A stretch of 64,000 bases of DNA from positions 19,091-83,090 of the forward strand of contig CAKNIB010000005.1 of the NCBI GenBank assembly GCA_930979925.1. The letters run 5' to 3'. This stretch comes from an uncultured Clostridia bacterium. Lineage in GTDB: Bacteria > Bacillota > Clostridia > Christensenellales > UBA1242. Made by a program: the position numbers and the translations under genes. Under the pieces are notes generated by a model. That model was not told the DNA's origin. It saw only the letters and a list, made by a program, of their open reading frames with translations, and did not search any database. Shown in pieces: positions 10,395-19,644 of the stretch. How positions within the stretch are numbered: position 1 is the stretch's first letter; every line of letters starts with the position of its first letter.

Positions 10395-13300
10395 TACTTG
10401 CCTCCCTCTAAGCTCTTTTTAGAGGCATTTATCGCCTTGACTATATTATTTATAACCTTGTTTTTGTTAAGCCACCAGTCGCGCGACCATACCCTCATAA
10501 TCTTCCAGCCACGTGAGGCAAGAAATTTATTTCTATAAACGTCACGTTCGAGTATTGAGTCAGAGCTTCTATAAGCTGCGTAGTCGCACTCTATACCAAG
10601 CAAGTATCTATCAAGTGTTTTGTCGTATACGGCAAGAGAAATCTTATAGTCGGTATTGCCGAGGTTGGTCTCTACGCTGTAGCCAAGTTTGGTAAGGTCT
10701 TCTTTGATATACTTTTCAAGTTGATTTTCAACAATCACCTCGTTTGACTCTGGCAGGCTTGGCTTAAAGCTATTTAGAATAAACTCGGCTTCCTTGTTCT
10801 TTTTGTTTGATACCGCCCTAACATATTTTAGATAGCTCTTAAATATCTTAGGTCCGGCATTTTTGGTGCCTTCGACTGCGAGCTCCTCAGGTTCAATACT
10901 TGTTACAACATAAATTTTCTCTTTTGCGCGAGTTATGGCAACGTTTAGACGGTTCTCGCCACCCTCAACAGACAGCGGTCCAAAGTGAGCAACCACCCTG
11001 CCGTACTCGTTTCTTGCATAGCCTATGCTAAAAATGATAATATCGCGCTCATCACCTTGCACGTTTTCAAGGTTTTTGATAAAGATTGAAGTATCCTCGC
11101 CGTTCTCCTTTCTGTTTTGCTCTCTAATGTAGGCATCGCGAAAGGCGGTATCCTTTTGGCACTCTCTGTCAATAGCGTCCTCAATGGCGTTCTCCTGCTC
11201 GGTATTAAAAGTAATGATACCAATTGAGCTTTTATTACGTTTGTTCTTGATAAGTTTTTTAAGAAGGCTTACTATAGCGTTTGCCTCTTCTTCGTTGTGT
11301 CTATTTATCCATTTGCCGTTCACCTTTATTCTCTCAATAGGCTTATTGCCTACATTCTTTGAGATATTAGGTGCAATCTGCAGTTTGCCATCGTAAAAAG
11401 CATAGTTTGAGAAGTTGATAAGCTCCTCATTCTTACTTCTATAGTGATAGGTAAGATTGGTACTGGTATAACGTGAGGTTGCAAGGTCGAGCAAGCTTTC
11501 TACCTCAAGGGCTGCCTGCGTTGCAAGGTCAAGCTCGTCATCATTGTCGCCACCTAAATAGCGTTTCATAAATGTCGCAGTAGGTCTAAGCTGTTTAGAG
11601 TCGCCGGCTACAACTATATATTTACCTCTATATATGGTAGGCAAAGTATTTTCAATAAACACCTGGCTGGCTTCATCAAATAGGATTATGTCAAATAAGT
11701 CCTTTTTGAGTGGGAAGATAGTTGAAACACTTTCTGGTGAAAGTAGCCAGCATGGGAAAAGTTTTAATAGATAATCGCCGTATAAGTCCATCATCTTACG
11801 TATTGGCATAAGACCTTGCTGTTTGGTTATCTGATATAGATAATTTTTGCTCTCTGGGTCAGAGTTGAAATGCTCTACGTACTCATCTTTAAACTTCTCT
11901 ATTGCTATCTCTTGGGAGATGCGTTTCTCATCCTCTTTTAAAGATACTATGCGGTTGCGGATGTTTTCAAAGTCGATTATCTTTGAGAGTTTGTCCTTGT
12001 TAAGCTCTTCATAAGTTACCGCCTCGTGATAAACCCTTATCTCTAAAAGGCTAGAGATAATATCTTGAAAACCGCGCAGATTTTTAGAGTTTGTAAAGGC
12101 AAAGTTGAGTATGGTCTTTTCGTCATCTGTCAGACCCTGCAGTGAAACATTGACATCTCGTATCTCAACATAATCATCAAGAGCGTTTCTAAGTAGTCTT
12201 AAAAAGATGGTGTTGCCGTTTACAATATTGTCAACGGTCATTAGGTAGCCCTTGCGGTCTAGCACTTTTTCGAGTAGTGAGTAGTTGCTGATATAGTTTT
12301 GTATGTCTGTTAGAGTGCCCTCAAACTGCTCTTTTATCTCCTTCTCCTTTTTGTTTAGGTTGTGCTTTACAAATGGATAGGCTGGGAAGAAGATTTTTGA
12401 CCAGGTAAGAGCATCATTTAGCTTTGGATAATCTATCTTGGAAACCATTTTGACAAGTGGTTTTATCTTTTTGTTGTCTTCAATGTCGTTCTCAAGCATG
12501 TAAACCATAAGTTGTCTTGCGTGTGGATGGCGAGCGGTATCAAATGGTATAATTGTCTTTTGGATAAGGCTGTTTAGATAGGTTTTCATCTGATTTATGA
12601 CATGGATGTCAACATCCGACTTTATATGGTCAATTAATGGGTTATTCTTTTTAAGCTCTATGTACCTATAATAAAGGGCGGCTTTGTTTTTCTCTTTTAT
12701 CACCCTTAAAGTTTGATATAGGCGCTTATAGTCCATCTTCATGATTTCATGGTTTTTAAGCATTTGTTTGTAGAGCACATAGTCATTGGAGGTCTTGCCG
12801 ATTCGGGCAGAGTTTGCATACATCTCCTGCAGTGTTAGACCAAATGGAGTTTTGGTAAAAAGTGTGTCTGATATGACTTGAAGGTCTTGCACCTCTTTAT
12901 CTATTGTCTCTTCTACCGTGTCAAAGTCGTTGTTCTCTTCAGCTGGATGATAGTTGCTAATTAGTGCTTGGTGCATTTTGTTGCATCTTTCATAAAAGTC
13001 CACCTTGTTTTTCTCGGCGTCTGTTATAAACATACATTTTGAGTTGAGGTTTTTAAGTCTGTTAAATACAACATCGAGTGCCGCCTTCTTTTGAGAAACT
13101 ACTAGCACCTTTTTGTTTTTGCAAAGGGCATCTGAGATAATATTGACGATGGTCTGAGATTTACCTGTTCCTGGAGGTCCATAAATGACAAGGTTGCCAG
13201 ACTCGTTAAGTTTGGAAATTGCGCTCTCCTGTGCGTAGTCAAGGTCATTGATTGTGTACACCCTCTCGTCAACCTTTTTAATTTTCTTACCGCTTTTGCC

Positions 13301-14206
13301 CTCTAGTAGCTGGTCAATAGCGTCACTTGATAGGCGCTTTTTCTCAAGCAAAGAATAGTCATTATAGATAGCGTTTGCTAGTGGGAACCTACCAATAACG
13401 CAGGCATTAACAATCTTTAGTCCGTCGTCGTGGATAGAAGGCTCTTTGATGTTTTCAAACTTGATAAGTCCTTTCTTTTTCTTGTCGTACTCAAAATTAA
13501 AACCATAAGCCGACAAATAGTCAATCACGTCACTTATGCTTTTAAGTTTGTAATCTACAAGGTTGTCAAACTCCATGATAAGACCATCATAGTTTAAGCG
13601 GTGCTCTTTGGCATAGGCAAGAAGGAGCACCTTGTTTATCTGGATAAGCTCGTCATGCTTAGCCTCAATTGATACCGTTTGGTCGTCTTCTATGTTGATG
13701 GTCACAGGGAAGAGAATAAGCGGACCTTTTATTTGTAAGTCCTTATTGACATAGCCGGTAACAAAAGGATAGCCAATAAACATCTCGTATCTACCCGTCT
13801 CTTTAGCAAACTCTTCAATCTCACGCTTGAGAGCCTTTAACTGACTAACCTGTGAGAGCAAAAGTTTTTTCATCTCTTCTTTCTTTACCCTCTCACGTCT
13901 GAGGTTCTCGCTTCGCTTTTCTTCGGTAGACATATCCTTTGTATCAACAAAAGATGCCTTGATTTTACTATCAAGGTTAAAGTTTTTAGCAAGTCTCTCT
14001 TTTGCGTCCTTCTTAATTAGTGGATAACTTGTGCGCTTGCCCTTCCATAAAAATGTAAAAAACTCGTCAAATTCCTTCTCGTCATCACCAATAACTCCGC
14101 CAATATCGTAGGCGTATTTTTTGCTTAAGTTTTTAGAATATAGACTTCTGTTTTTACCACTTATTTCAATTAATCTTTCTTTATAATACTTGTATACTGA
14201 TTTCAT
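10394..14206 (-). CDS. SF1 helicase (COG1112/DUF4011-like) with C-terminal Vsr-like/MTES_1575-type nuclease domain
   Basis: Walker A GPPGTGKSQTIVNII, DEASQ, ENRLNVAITRAKEK; C-term LEKYIKEDLTKLGY...GIECDYAAYRSSDSILERDVYRNKFLASRGWKIMRVWSRDWW. Confidence 0.88.
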   Translation of the reverse strand: MKSVYKYYKERLIEISGKNRSLYSKNLSKKYAYDIGGVIGDDEKEFDEFFTFLWKGKRTSYPLIKKDAKERLAKNFNLDSKIKASFVDTKDMSTEEKRSENLRRERVKKEEMKKLLLSQVSQLKALKREIEEFAKETGRYEMFIGYPFVTGYVNKDLQIKGPLILFPVTINIEDDQTVSIEAKHDELIQINKVLLLAYAKEHRLNYDGLIMEFDNLVDYKLKSISDVIDYLSAYGFNFEYDKKKKGLIKFENIKEPSIHDDGLKIVNACVIGRFPLANAIYNDYSLLEKKRLSSDAIDQLLEGKSGKKIKKVDERVYTINDLDYAQESAISKLNESGNLVIYGPPGTGKSQTIVNIISDALCKNKKVLVVSQKKAALDVVFNRLKNLNSKCMFITDAEKNKVDFYERCNKMHQALISNYHPAEENNDFDTVEETIDKEVQDLQVISDTLFTKTPFGLTLQEMYANSARIGKTSNDYVLYKQMLKNHEIMKMDYKRLYQTLRVIKEKNKAALYYRYIELKKNNPLIDHIKSDVDIHVINQMKTYLNSLIQKTIIPFDTARHPHARQLMVYMLENDIEDNKKIKPLVKMVSKIDYPKLNDALTWSKIFFPAYPFVKHNLNKKEKEIKEQFEGTLTDIQNYISNYSLLEKVLDRKGYLMTVDNIVNGNTIFLRLLRNALDDYVEIRDVNVSLQGLTDDEKTILNFAFTNSKNLRGFQDIISSLLEIRVYHEAVTYEELNKDKLSKIIDFENIRNRIVSLKEDEKRISQEIAIEKFKDEYVEHFNSDPESKNYLYQITKQQGLMPIRKMMDLYGDYLLKLFPCWLLSPESVSTIFPLKKDLFDIILFDEASQVFIENTLPTIYRGKYIVVAGDSKQLRPTATFMKRYLGGDNDDELDLATQAALEVESLLDLATSRYTSTNLTYHYRSKNEELINFSNYAFYDGKLQIAPNISKNVGNKPIERIKVNGKWINRHNEEEANAIVSLLKKLIKNKRNKSSIGIITFNTEQENAIEDAIDRECQKDTAFRDAYIREQNRKENGEDTSIFIKNLENVQGDERDIIIFSIGYARNEYGRVVAHFGPLSVEGGENRLNVAITRAKEKIYVVTSIEPEELAVEGTKNAGPKIFKSYLKYVRAVSNKKNKEAEFILNSFKPSLPESNEVIVENQLEKYIKEDLTKLGYSVETNLGNTDYKISLAVYDKTLDRYLLGIECDYAAYRSSDSILERDVYRNKFLASRGWKIMRVWSRDWWLNKNKVINNIVKAINASKKSLEGGK

Positions 14207-14307
14207 CTTCTTTCCTTTTTATAATATTTTCATTATATATTGTATCAAAAATATTAAATATTTCAATACAAAATATTTAATTTAATTGTGCAATTTTTAA
14301 ATTTTTG

Positions 14308-14898
14308 CTACCCTATCTTGAAATTTTTAATAAATGTCTCTCTATGCAACTCACACTTGCCATATTTTTTAAGGTTTTCTATATGCTCTTTAGTGCCATA
14401 GCCCTTGTGCCTTGCAAAGTTATACTGAGGATATTTTACTGAAAGCTTCTTCATAAGTCTATCTCGGTAGACCTTGGCAAGAATTGAAGCAGAGGCTATG
14501 TTATAACTCTTTGCATCACCTTTGATGATATTATCTTGAGGCAAGTCAGTATCTAGCTTTACAGCATCTATAAGCACGACATCTGGCTTAGCCTTAAGTC
14601 CATCAAGCGCCCTTTTCATGCCCTGTTTAGTGGCGTTTAAAATATTAATGCGGTCAATTGTCTTCTCATCAACTTCAACTATAGAGTAAGCTATTGCCCG
14701 CTCTATAATCTTGTCGTAAAGTTCTTCTCTTTTCTTTTCGGTAAGTTTTTTGCTGTCATTGATGCCATCAATAAGCTTATCCTCATCAAGTGGCATAATA
14801 ACGCAAGCACAAACTACAGGACCTGCAAGTGGTCCTCGTCCTGCCTCATCAATACCAGCAATACGTTTGCCTTTATATTTATTTTCATAATCAAGCAT
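14308..14898 (-). CDS. rnhB: Ribonuclease HII
   Basis: GIDEAGRGPLAGPVVCACV, DSKKLTEKKRE, ASASILAKVYRD. Confidence 0.96.
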   Translation of the reverse strand: MLDYENKYKGKRIAGIDEAGRGPLAGPVVCACVIMPLDEDKLIDGINDSKKLTEKKREELYDKIIERAIAYSIVEVDEKTIDRINILNATKQGMKRALDGLKAKPDVVLIDAVKLDTDLPQDNIIKGDAKSYNIASASILAKVYRDRLMKKLSVKYPQYNFARHKGYGTKEHIENLKKYGKCELHRETFIKNFKIG

Positions 14899-14970
14899 AC
14901 AGTAATTTTATCATTTTTGAGCAAATAAATAAAGTAAAACGCAAAATTTTAAACAAAAAACAAATTTTTA

Positions 14971-14999
14971 TTGCAAAAGAAGAAAATATGTGCTATAAT
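14971..14999 (+). promoter_or_regulatory. Sigma70-type promoter for the tRNA-Arg transcript
   Basis: ttgcaa - 17 nt - tataat, ~100 bp upstream of the tRNA. Confidence 0.6.
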
Positions 15000-15105
15000 A
15001 TGAAGGCAAGTTAAGAAAAGATACCATAAATATCATCGATGGACGTCTAACATAAAAATTCTTATGAAAGACAGATAATTTGCAAAACCACACAATTAAA
15101 GACAC

Positions 15106-15180
15106 GCGTTTGTGGTGAAATGGATATCACGACGGTCTACGGAACCGTTATTCTGGGTTCGAGTCCCGGCAGACGCACCA
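15106..15180 (+). tRNA. tRNA-Arg (anticodon ACG), CCA encoded
   Basis: Manual cloverleaf: acceptor GCGTTTG/CAGACGC, D-arm GTGA..TCAC, anticodon arm ACGGT-CTACGGA-ACCGT, T-arm CTGGG-TTCGAGT-CCCGG, ACCA. Confidence 0.95.
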
Positions 15181-15183
15181 GAC

Positions 15184-15216
15184 AAAAAACAAGCCAGCTT
15201 AGGCTTGTTTTTTGAA
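15184..15216 (+). terminator. Terminator downstream of tRNA-Arg
   Basis: acaagccagcttaggcttgttttttg. Confidence 0.75.
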
Positions 15217-15262
15217 AGAAGAAATAAGAAAGAAAAAATAAGAATTATTGTTTTTGTGTAAG

Positions 15263-15284
15263 CTGTCGGGACGAGAACCCAGAA
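15263..15284 (-). other. Inverted, degenerate copy of the tRNA T-arm
   Basis: Reverse complement TTCTGGGTTCTCGTCCCGACAG matches 19/22 with tRNA 15151-15172 TTCTGGGTTCGAGTCCCGGCAG. Confidence 0.6.
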
Positions 15285-15395
15285 CTTTTAGGGCTCCCAA
15301 ATAGAAACGGGTTATAATAAAAATTATCTATATTTCTCATGATATCGTTGACATTTTATTGTAAAACTATTATAAAAGTTTTATGGAGGATTGTT

Positions 15396-15914
15396 ATGGA
15401 AAGATGGGATTTATACAATGAAGACAGGCAATTGGTAGGTAAAACTATTGAGCGCGGTCAAAATTGTCCACAAGATTTGTGCAAGCTGGTGGTACATATA
15501 TGCATTTTTAATAAGAAAGGTCAAATGTTAATTCAACAGCGACAAAGCACTAAAAAATCATGGCCAAATGCTTGGGATATCACATTAGGTGGATGTGTGC
15601 AAGCAGGAGAAAACTCAAGGCAAGCTGCAAAAAGAGAATTGAGTGAAGAGCTTGGCTTGGATTATGATTTTTCAAATGTTCGACCATATATGACCATTAA
15701 TTTTGACAATGGTTTTGATGATTTCTATTTAATTGAAAAAGATGTATCTTTAGATGAAGTTACTTTTAAAGATAACGAAGTCCAGGCGGTTAAATGGGCA
15801 TCAAAAGACGAAATTTTAAAAATGATAAAAAGAAAAAAATTTATTGGCTACTACCCTTCTTTCATTTCAGCACTATTTGAAATGCGAAAGGCAAGAGGTG
15901 TCCATCAAAAGTAG
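15396..15914 (+). CDS. NUDIX hydrolase (Idi-like)
   Basis: Nudix box GGCVQAGENSRQAAKRELSEELGL; start at MERWDLYNED after ggagg. Confidence 0.92.
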   Translation: MERWDLYNEDRQLVGKTIERGQNCPQDLCKLVVHICIFNKKGQMLIQQRQSTKKSWPNAWDITLGGCVQAGENSRQAAKRELSEELGLDYDFSNVRPYMTINFDNGFDDFYLIEKDVSLDEVTFKDNEVQAVKWASKDEILKMIKRKKFIGYYPSFISALFEMRKARGVHQK

Positions 15915-15917
15915 AAA

Positions 15918-15949
15918 AAATCCACGAGTTGCACCCGTGGATTTTTATA
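15918..15949 (+). terminator. Terminator after NUDIX gene
   Basis: aaaatccacgagttgcacccgtggattttta. Confidence 0.75.
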
Positions 15950-16084
15950 TCTTAAGATATAATTACTTTCAAAAAGGTTTTCAACATATTTGGTTAACTT
16001 TTTATAATGAAAATTCTAGCTCTGCCAAATTTCTTGCAGTATTTGTCATATTTTGTATTTCGAAATTTTTATTACAATGTTTAA

Positions 16085-16618
16085 TTACAACTCCTTTTCT
16101 AAATAAACAAGTTTTTCAGTTTTGCCAAATTTACTCATTCCGTCAATATTTTCTTTTTTAATAATAAAACCATTATTTATATCAGCCTTTATTGCACTTT
16201 TCCTTGACGCAGGAAGTTTGTGATATAACTTTTTGATGCCTTTCGCTTTCAATTCCTCACAAAGCAATTTTATTGCAGGGGTGGCATATCCCCTTCCTCT
16301 ATGTTCACCCTTTATCACAATTCCAATTTCATAAGAATTTTTTATTTTGTCAAGCTTTGCATATATTTCGCCAATAAATGTGTCATTATTTTTTATAAAA
16401 TAATAAAAATTTGTAGGCTCATTCCCAATCCATTTCTCCGCCCAAACATTTTCCAATTCTCTCAAATCTGTTTGGATTGTTCCGTCTGTGCGATTATATC
16501 CAGCAAAATTTAAGTCGTATCCCCTATTATAATCCATAGTGTCAGGGTCCTCTTTTAGCTTTTTTTTAAACCACAAGTCTTCTTTTTGTGGCACAATCAA
16601 TTTCAAATCCATATACAC
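16085..16618 (-). CDS. GNAT family N-acetyltransferase
   Basis: IGIVIKGEHRGRGYATPAIKLLCEE acetyl-CoA binding motif. Confidence 0.85.
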   Translation of the reverse strand: MYMDLKLIVPQKEDLWFKKKLKEDPDTMDYNRGYDLNFAGYNRTDGTIQTDLRELENVWAEKWIGNEPTNFYYFIKNNDTFIGEIYAKLDKIKNSYEIGIVIKGEHRGRGYATPAIKLLCEELKAKGIKKLYHKLPASRKSAIKADINNGFIIKKENIDGMSKFGKTEKLVYLEKEL

Positions 16619-16906
16619 TCCAATTTACAAATTTAAATTATATATCATTTATCATTATTTTGCAAGAAAAATCGTTCCACGAAACATAGAATGTTTCTAT
16701 ATAATTGGTAAAGTTTAATAATATTACAAAAAATGGAGCAATCTTTGCATTCTTTGATGTTCGAAAAAAGAAAACTTGAGAACAACAATGAGTTAAACAA
16801 AAATGAGCAAGTTTAAGTTTTAACTTGCTTTTTTAATAGATCCTATTATCAAAAAAGTTATCAAATTGTTTGGAGTTTTGTCGAATATTATGGTATAAGT
16901 AATTAG

Positions 16907-17602
16907 ATGGTTTTAGAGGTGAAGATGAAATATCGTTGCAAAATATGCGGTTTTGTCTATGATGACGCAAAAGAAAAAGTACCTTTTGAAAAGCTCCCTG
17001 ACGACTGGGTTTGTCCTGTATGCAAGGCGCCAAAGTCTATGTTTGAGCCTGTAGAAGAGGCAAATGTAAATCCTAAAAATGTTAGAGAAGTAAAAGTGCA
17101 AAAGGCAACTTCAAAAGCGAAAAAATTAGAAACAAGTGATGATGATTTACATAAACTTAGCATTTCGGAGTTCTCTGCGCTCTGTTCTAACCTTGCAAGA
17201 GGCTGTGAGAAACAGTATAAGTTTGAAGAAATGGAACTATTTAATACTCTTGCAAAATATTTTGACCAAATCTCACCTGCAGAGGAGAGTGCAAGTGTAA
17301 AAGACTTATCAAAGCTAATTGATAATGACATAAATGTGGGTTTTAAGGATATAGATAAAAAAGCGCAAGCTGCTGGCGACCGAGGTGCCCTTCGAGTTAA
17401 AACTTGGAGTGAGAAGGTAACCAATATGCTGGCAAGCCTGCTCTCTCAATATGAAACTATGGGCGAGAAAATGTTTGACGGTGTGGACGTTTGGGTATGC
17501 TCTATCTGTGGTTTTGTCTATATTGGTGAAAAGCCACCTGAAATATGCCCTGTTTGCAAAGTTCCTAGTTGGAAGTTTGAAAAAATAGAAGGGAGGGCTT
17601 AA
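16907..17602 (+). CDS. Protein with N- and C-terminal rubredoxin domains flanking a helical linker
   Basis: [25 protein letters not shown] and [27 protein letters not shown]. Confidence 0.88.
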   Translation: MVLEVKMKYRCKICGFVYDDAKEKVPFEKLPDDWVCPVCKAPKSMFEPVEEANVNPKNVREVKVQKATSKAKKLETSDDDLHKLSISEFSALCSNLARGCEKQYKFEEMELFNTLAKYFDQISPAEESASVKDLSKLIDNDINVGFKDIDKKAQAAGDRGALRVKTWSEKVTNMLASLLSQYETMGEKMFDGVDVWVCSICGFVYIGEKPPEICPVCKVPSWKFEKIEGRA

Positions 17603-17604
17603 GT

Positions 17605-18798
17605 ATGACCAAATTTGTTGCTGTAAGAAATCTCAGGTTATGCACAAAAGATTGTCTATGTTTGTATGTTTGTCCTTATGGCGCAACTGATACAGAAAAT
17701 AGCGTCATTGATGTGACCAAATGTACTGGCTGTGGCGTGTGTGCTAAAGCGTGTCCAAGTAAGGCTATTTCAATGGTTCCGCTTGACCTGCCACCACAAC
17801 AAAAGAAAGAGGCAGAGGTCGTTGTAGCCTTAAATGGAGTTATAAAAAACAAGGCAAAAGCTGAAAAAATTGCAAAAAATCTTGCAAAAAACGCCAAAAG
17901 TGAAGGTCTTTACAAGCTTATGAAAGCTTTTGAGCGTTCGAGCAGGCTTATGGCTGAGGACCTTGTGAGAGAGGCTGGATATATGCTACCACAAAGCAAG
18001 AATACTCATAATTTTCTTGAGGGCATGATTGAAAAGCCACCAACTAGTGATTTTCCAAAAGAGGTTGCAGTAAAATTATTAAAAAAGTTGCAATGCAACG
18101 AAGAAAATAAAATAGAAGAAAAACAAATGATTAAGGAGGATAAAATGAAATACAAATGTAAAGTATGTGGAGCTGTTTTTGAGGTTAATGCTGGAGAAGA
18201 GCCAGTATGTCCTGTATGTGGCGCGAGAGGAGAGGCGCTTGAGCCTATCAAAGAAAAGCCTGCAAACAAATATGCAGGGACTGAGACTGAGAAAAACCTT
18301 ATGACTGCCTTTGCTGGTGAAAGTCAGGCAAGAAACAAGTATACATATTTTTCGTCTGTAGCAAAGAAAGAAGGTTACGAGCAGATAGCTGCCCTTTTCT
18401 TAAAAACAGCTGATAATGAAAAAGAACACGCTAAAATGTGGTTTAAAGAGTTAAACGGCATTGGCGACACTGCACAAAATCTTGAATCTGCTGCAGAAGG
18501 CGAGAACTACGAGTGGACTGATATGTACGCAGGTTTTGCAGAGACTGCTGAAAGAGAAGGCTTCCCAGAGCTTGCCGCTAAATTTAGACTTGTTGCGGCA
18601 GTTGAAAAACACCACGAAGAGAGATATCGTGCTCTTCTTCGCAATGTAGAGCTTTCTCAAGTATTTGAAAAGTCAGAGGTAAAAATTTGGGAGTGTCGAA
18701 ACTGCGGTCACATTGTAGTTGGCACAAAAGCACCTGACGTTTGCCCTACCTGCAATCACCCACAAAGCTTCTTTGAAGTACTTGCTGAAAATTACTAA
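17605..18798 (+). CDS. Ferredoxin-like (4Fe-4S) domain fused to rubrerythrin (rubredoxin - ferritin-like - rubredoxin)
   Basis: [100 protein letters not shown]. Confidence 0.9.
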   Translation: MTKFVAVRNLRLCTKDCLCLYVCPYGATDTENSVIDVTKCTGCGVCAKACPSKAISMVPLDLPPQQKKEAEVVVALNGVIKNKAKAEKIAKNLAKNAKSEGLYKLMKAFERSSRLMAEDLVREAGYMLPQSKNTHNFLEGMIEKPPTSDFPKEVAVKLLKKLQCNEENKIEEKQMIKEDKMKYKCKVCGAVFEVNAGEEPVCPVCGARGEALEPIKEKPANKYAGTETEKNLMTAFAGESQARNKYTYFSSVAKKEGYEQIAALFLKTADNEKEHAKMWFKELNGIGDTAQNLESAAEGENYEWTDMYAGFAETAEREGFPELAAKFRLVAAVEKHHEERYRALLRNVELSQVFEKSEVKIWECRNCGHIVVGTKAPDVCPTCNHPQSFFEVLAENY

Positions 18799-18822
18799 AA
18801 TTTATTGAAAAATAAACAAAAA

Positions 18823-18868
18823 ATGCACCCTATTAAAGTTTTTTCTCACTTTGGGGTGCATTTTATAA
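18823..18868. terminator. Bidirectional-type terminator hairpin
   Basis: aaatgcacccta...tttggggtgcatttta. Confidence 0.7.
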
Positions 18869-18903
18869 TTAGTATATTTTTAATATTGTTGTTACTATTT
18901 ACA

Positions 18904-19350
18904 TTATAGTCTTAGCTCAAAGCGTTTCATTTTGTTGCCAGCTTGATTCGTTTCTATTTTGGCTAAGTAAAACCCGAGTTTTTCGTGCAGTTTTGCACTT
19001 GCCTCATTATCATACGCACAAGAGGATTTTATCATTGTAATCCCTAGTTTTTTCACCTCTTCTTTTGCAAGGTTGAATGCCTCTGACCCATAGCCCTTAT
19101 TTCTATACTGCTCTAAAATTGCAATGCCAAAGCCAGCCACTCCCTTCTCTTTTTCGCTAATACTGATTATCCCAATAGGATTATTATCAAGCATAATACA
19201 TCTAGCAAACCTAATTTTGTCACCACTTGGATTTATCCACTCGTCTAATGTGGAGGCAATAAACTCTCTTGTCTCCTCTTTAAAATAATATGAAAAATTC
19301 TTAACAATAAAATCTAAATCATCTTTTTCAAATTTTCGCAACAAAATCAT
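18904..19350 (-). CDS. GNAT family N-acetyltransferase
   Basis: GFGIAILEQYRNKGYGSEAFNLAKEEV. Confidence 0.85.
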   Translation of the reverse strand: MILLRKFEKDDLDFIVKNFSYYFKEETREFIASTLDEWINPSGDKIRFARCIMLDNNPIGIISISEKEKGVAGFGIAILEQYRNKGYGSEAFNLAKEEVKKLGITMIKSSCAYDNEASAKLHEKLGFYLAKIETNQAGNKMKRFELRL

Positions 19351-19472
19351 ATAAAAATGTTATCAAAATAATTATATTTTGTCAATTATTTCACTCCTTT
19401 ATAATCGACCACATTTCTGCGTTGTATAGACTGTCATCATTAATACAATGCTGGGGCGACAGCTTTTTGAGG

Positions 19473-19609
19473 GAGCTTAGCTATACCTAAATGACCGAAA
19501 AAGCGTCGCATAAATAAAACTTGGATACAACAAAACCAAGCAAGTCTAGGCTCGAAAGCGCTCTCAAGAGTGAGTTTAGTAAGAGCTAAATGACTGAAAA
19601 AGCGTCGCA
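19473..19609. repeat. Two 38-bp imperfect direct repeats (19473-19510, 19572-19609)
   Basis: gagcttagctatacctaaatgaccgaaaaagcgtcgca versus gagtttagtaagagctaaatgactgaaaaagcgtcgca. Confidence 0.75.
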
Positions 19610-19644
19610 CAGTAAACGAAGTAGCACGACGCTTATATGCAGTT

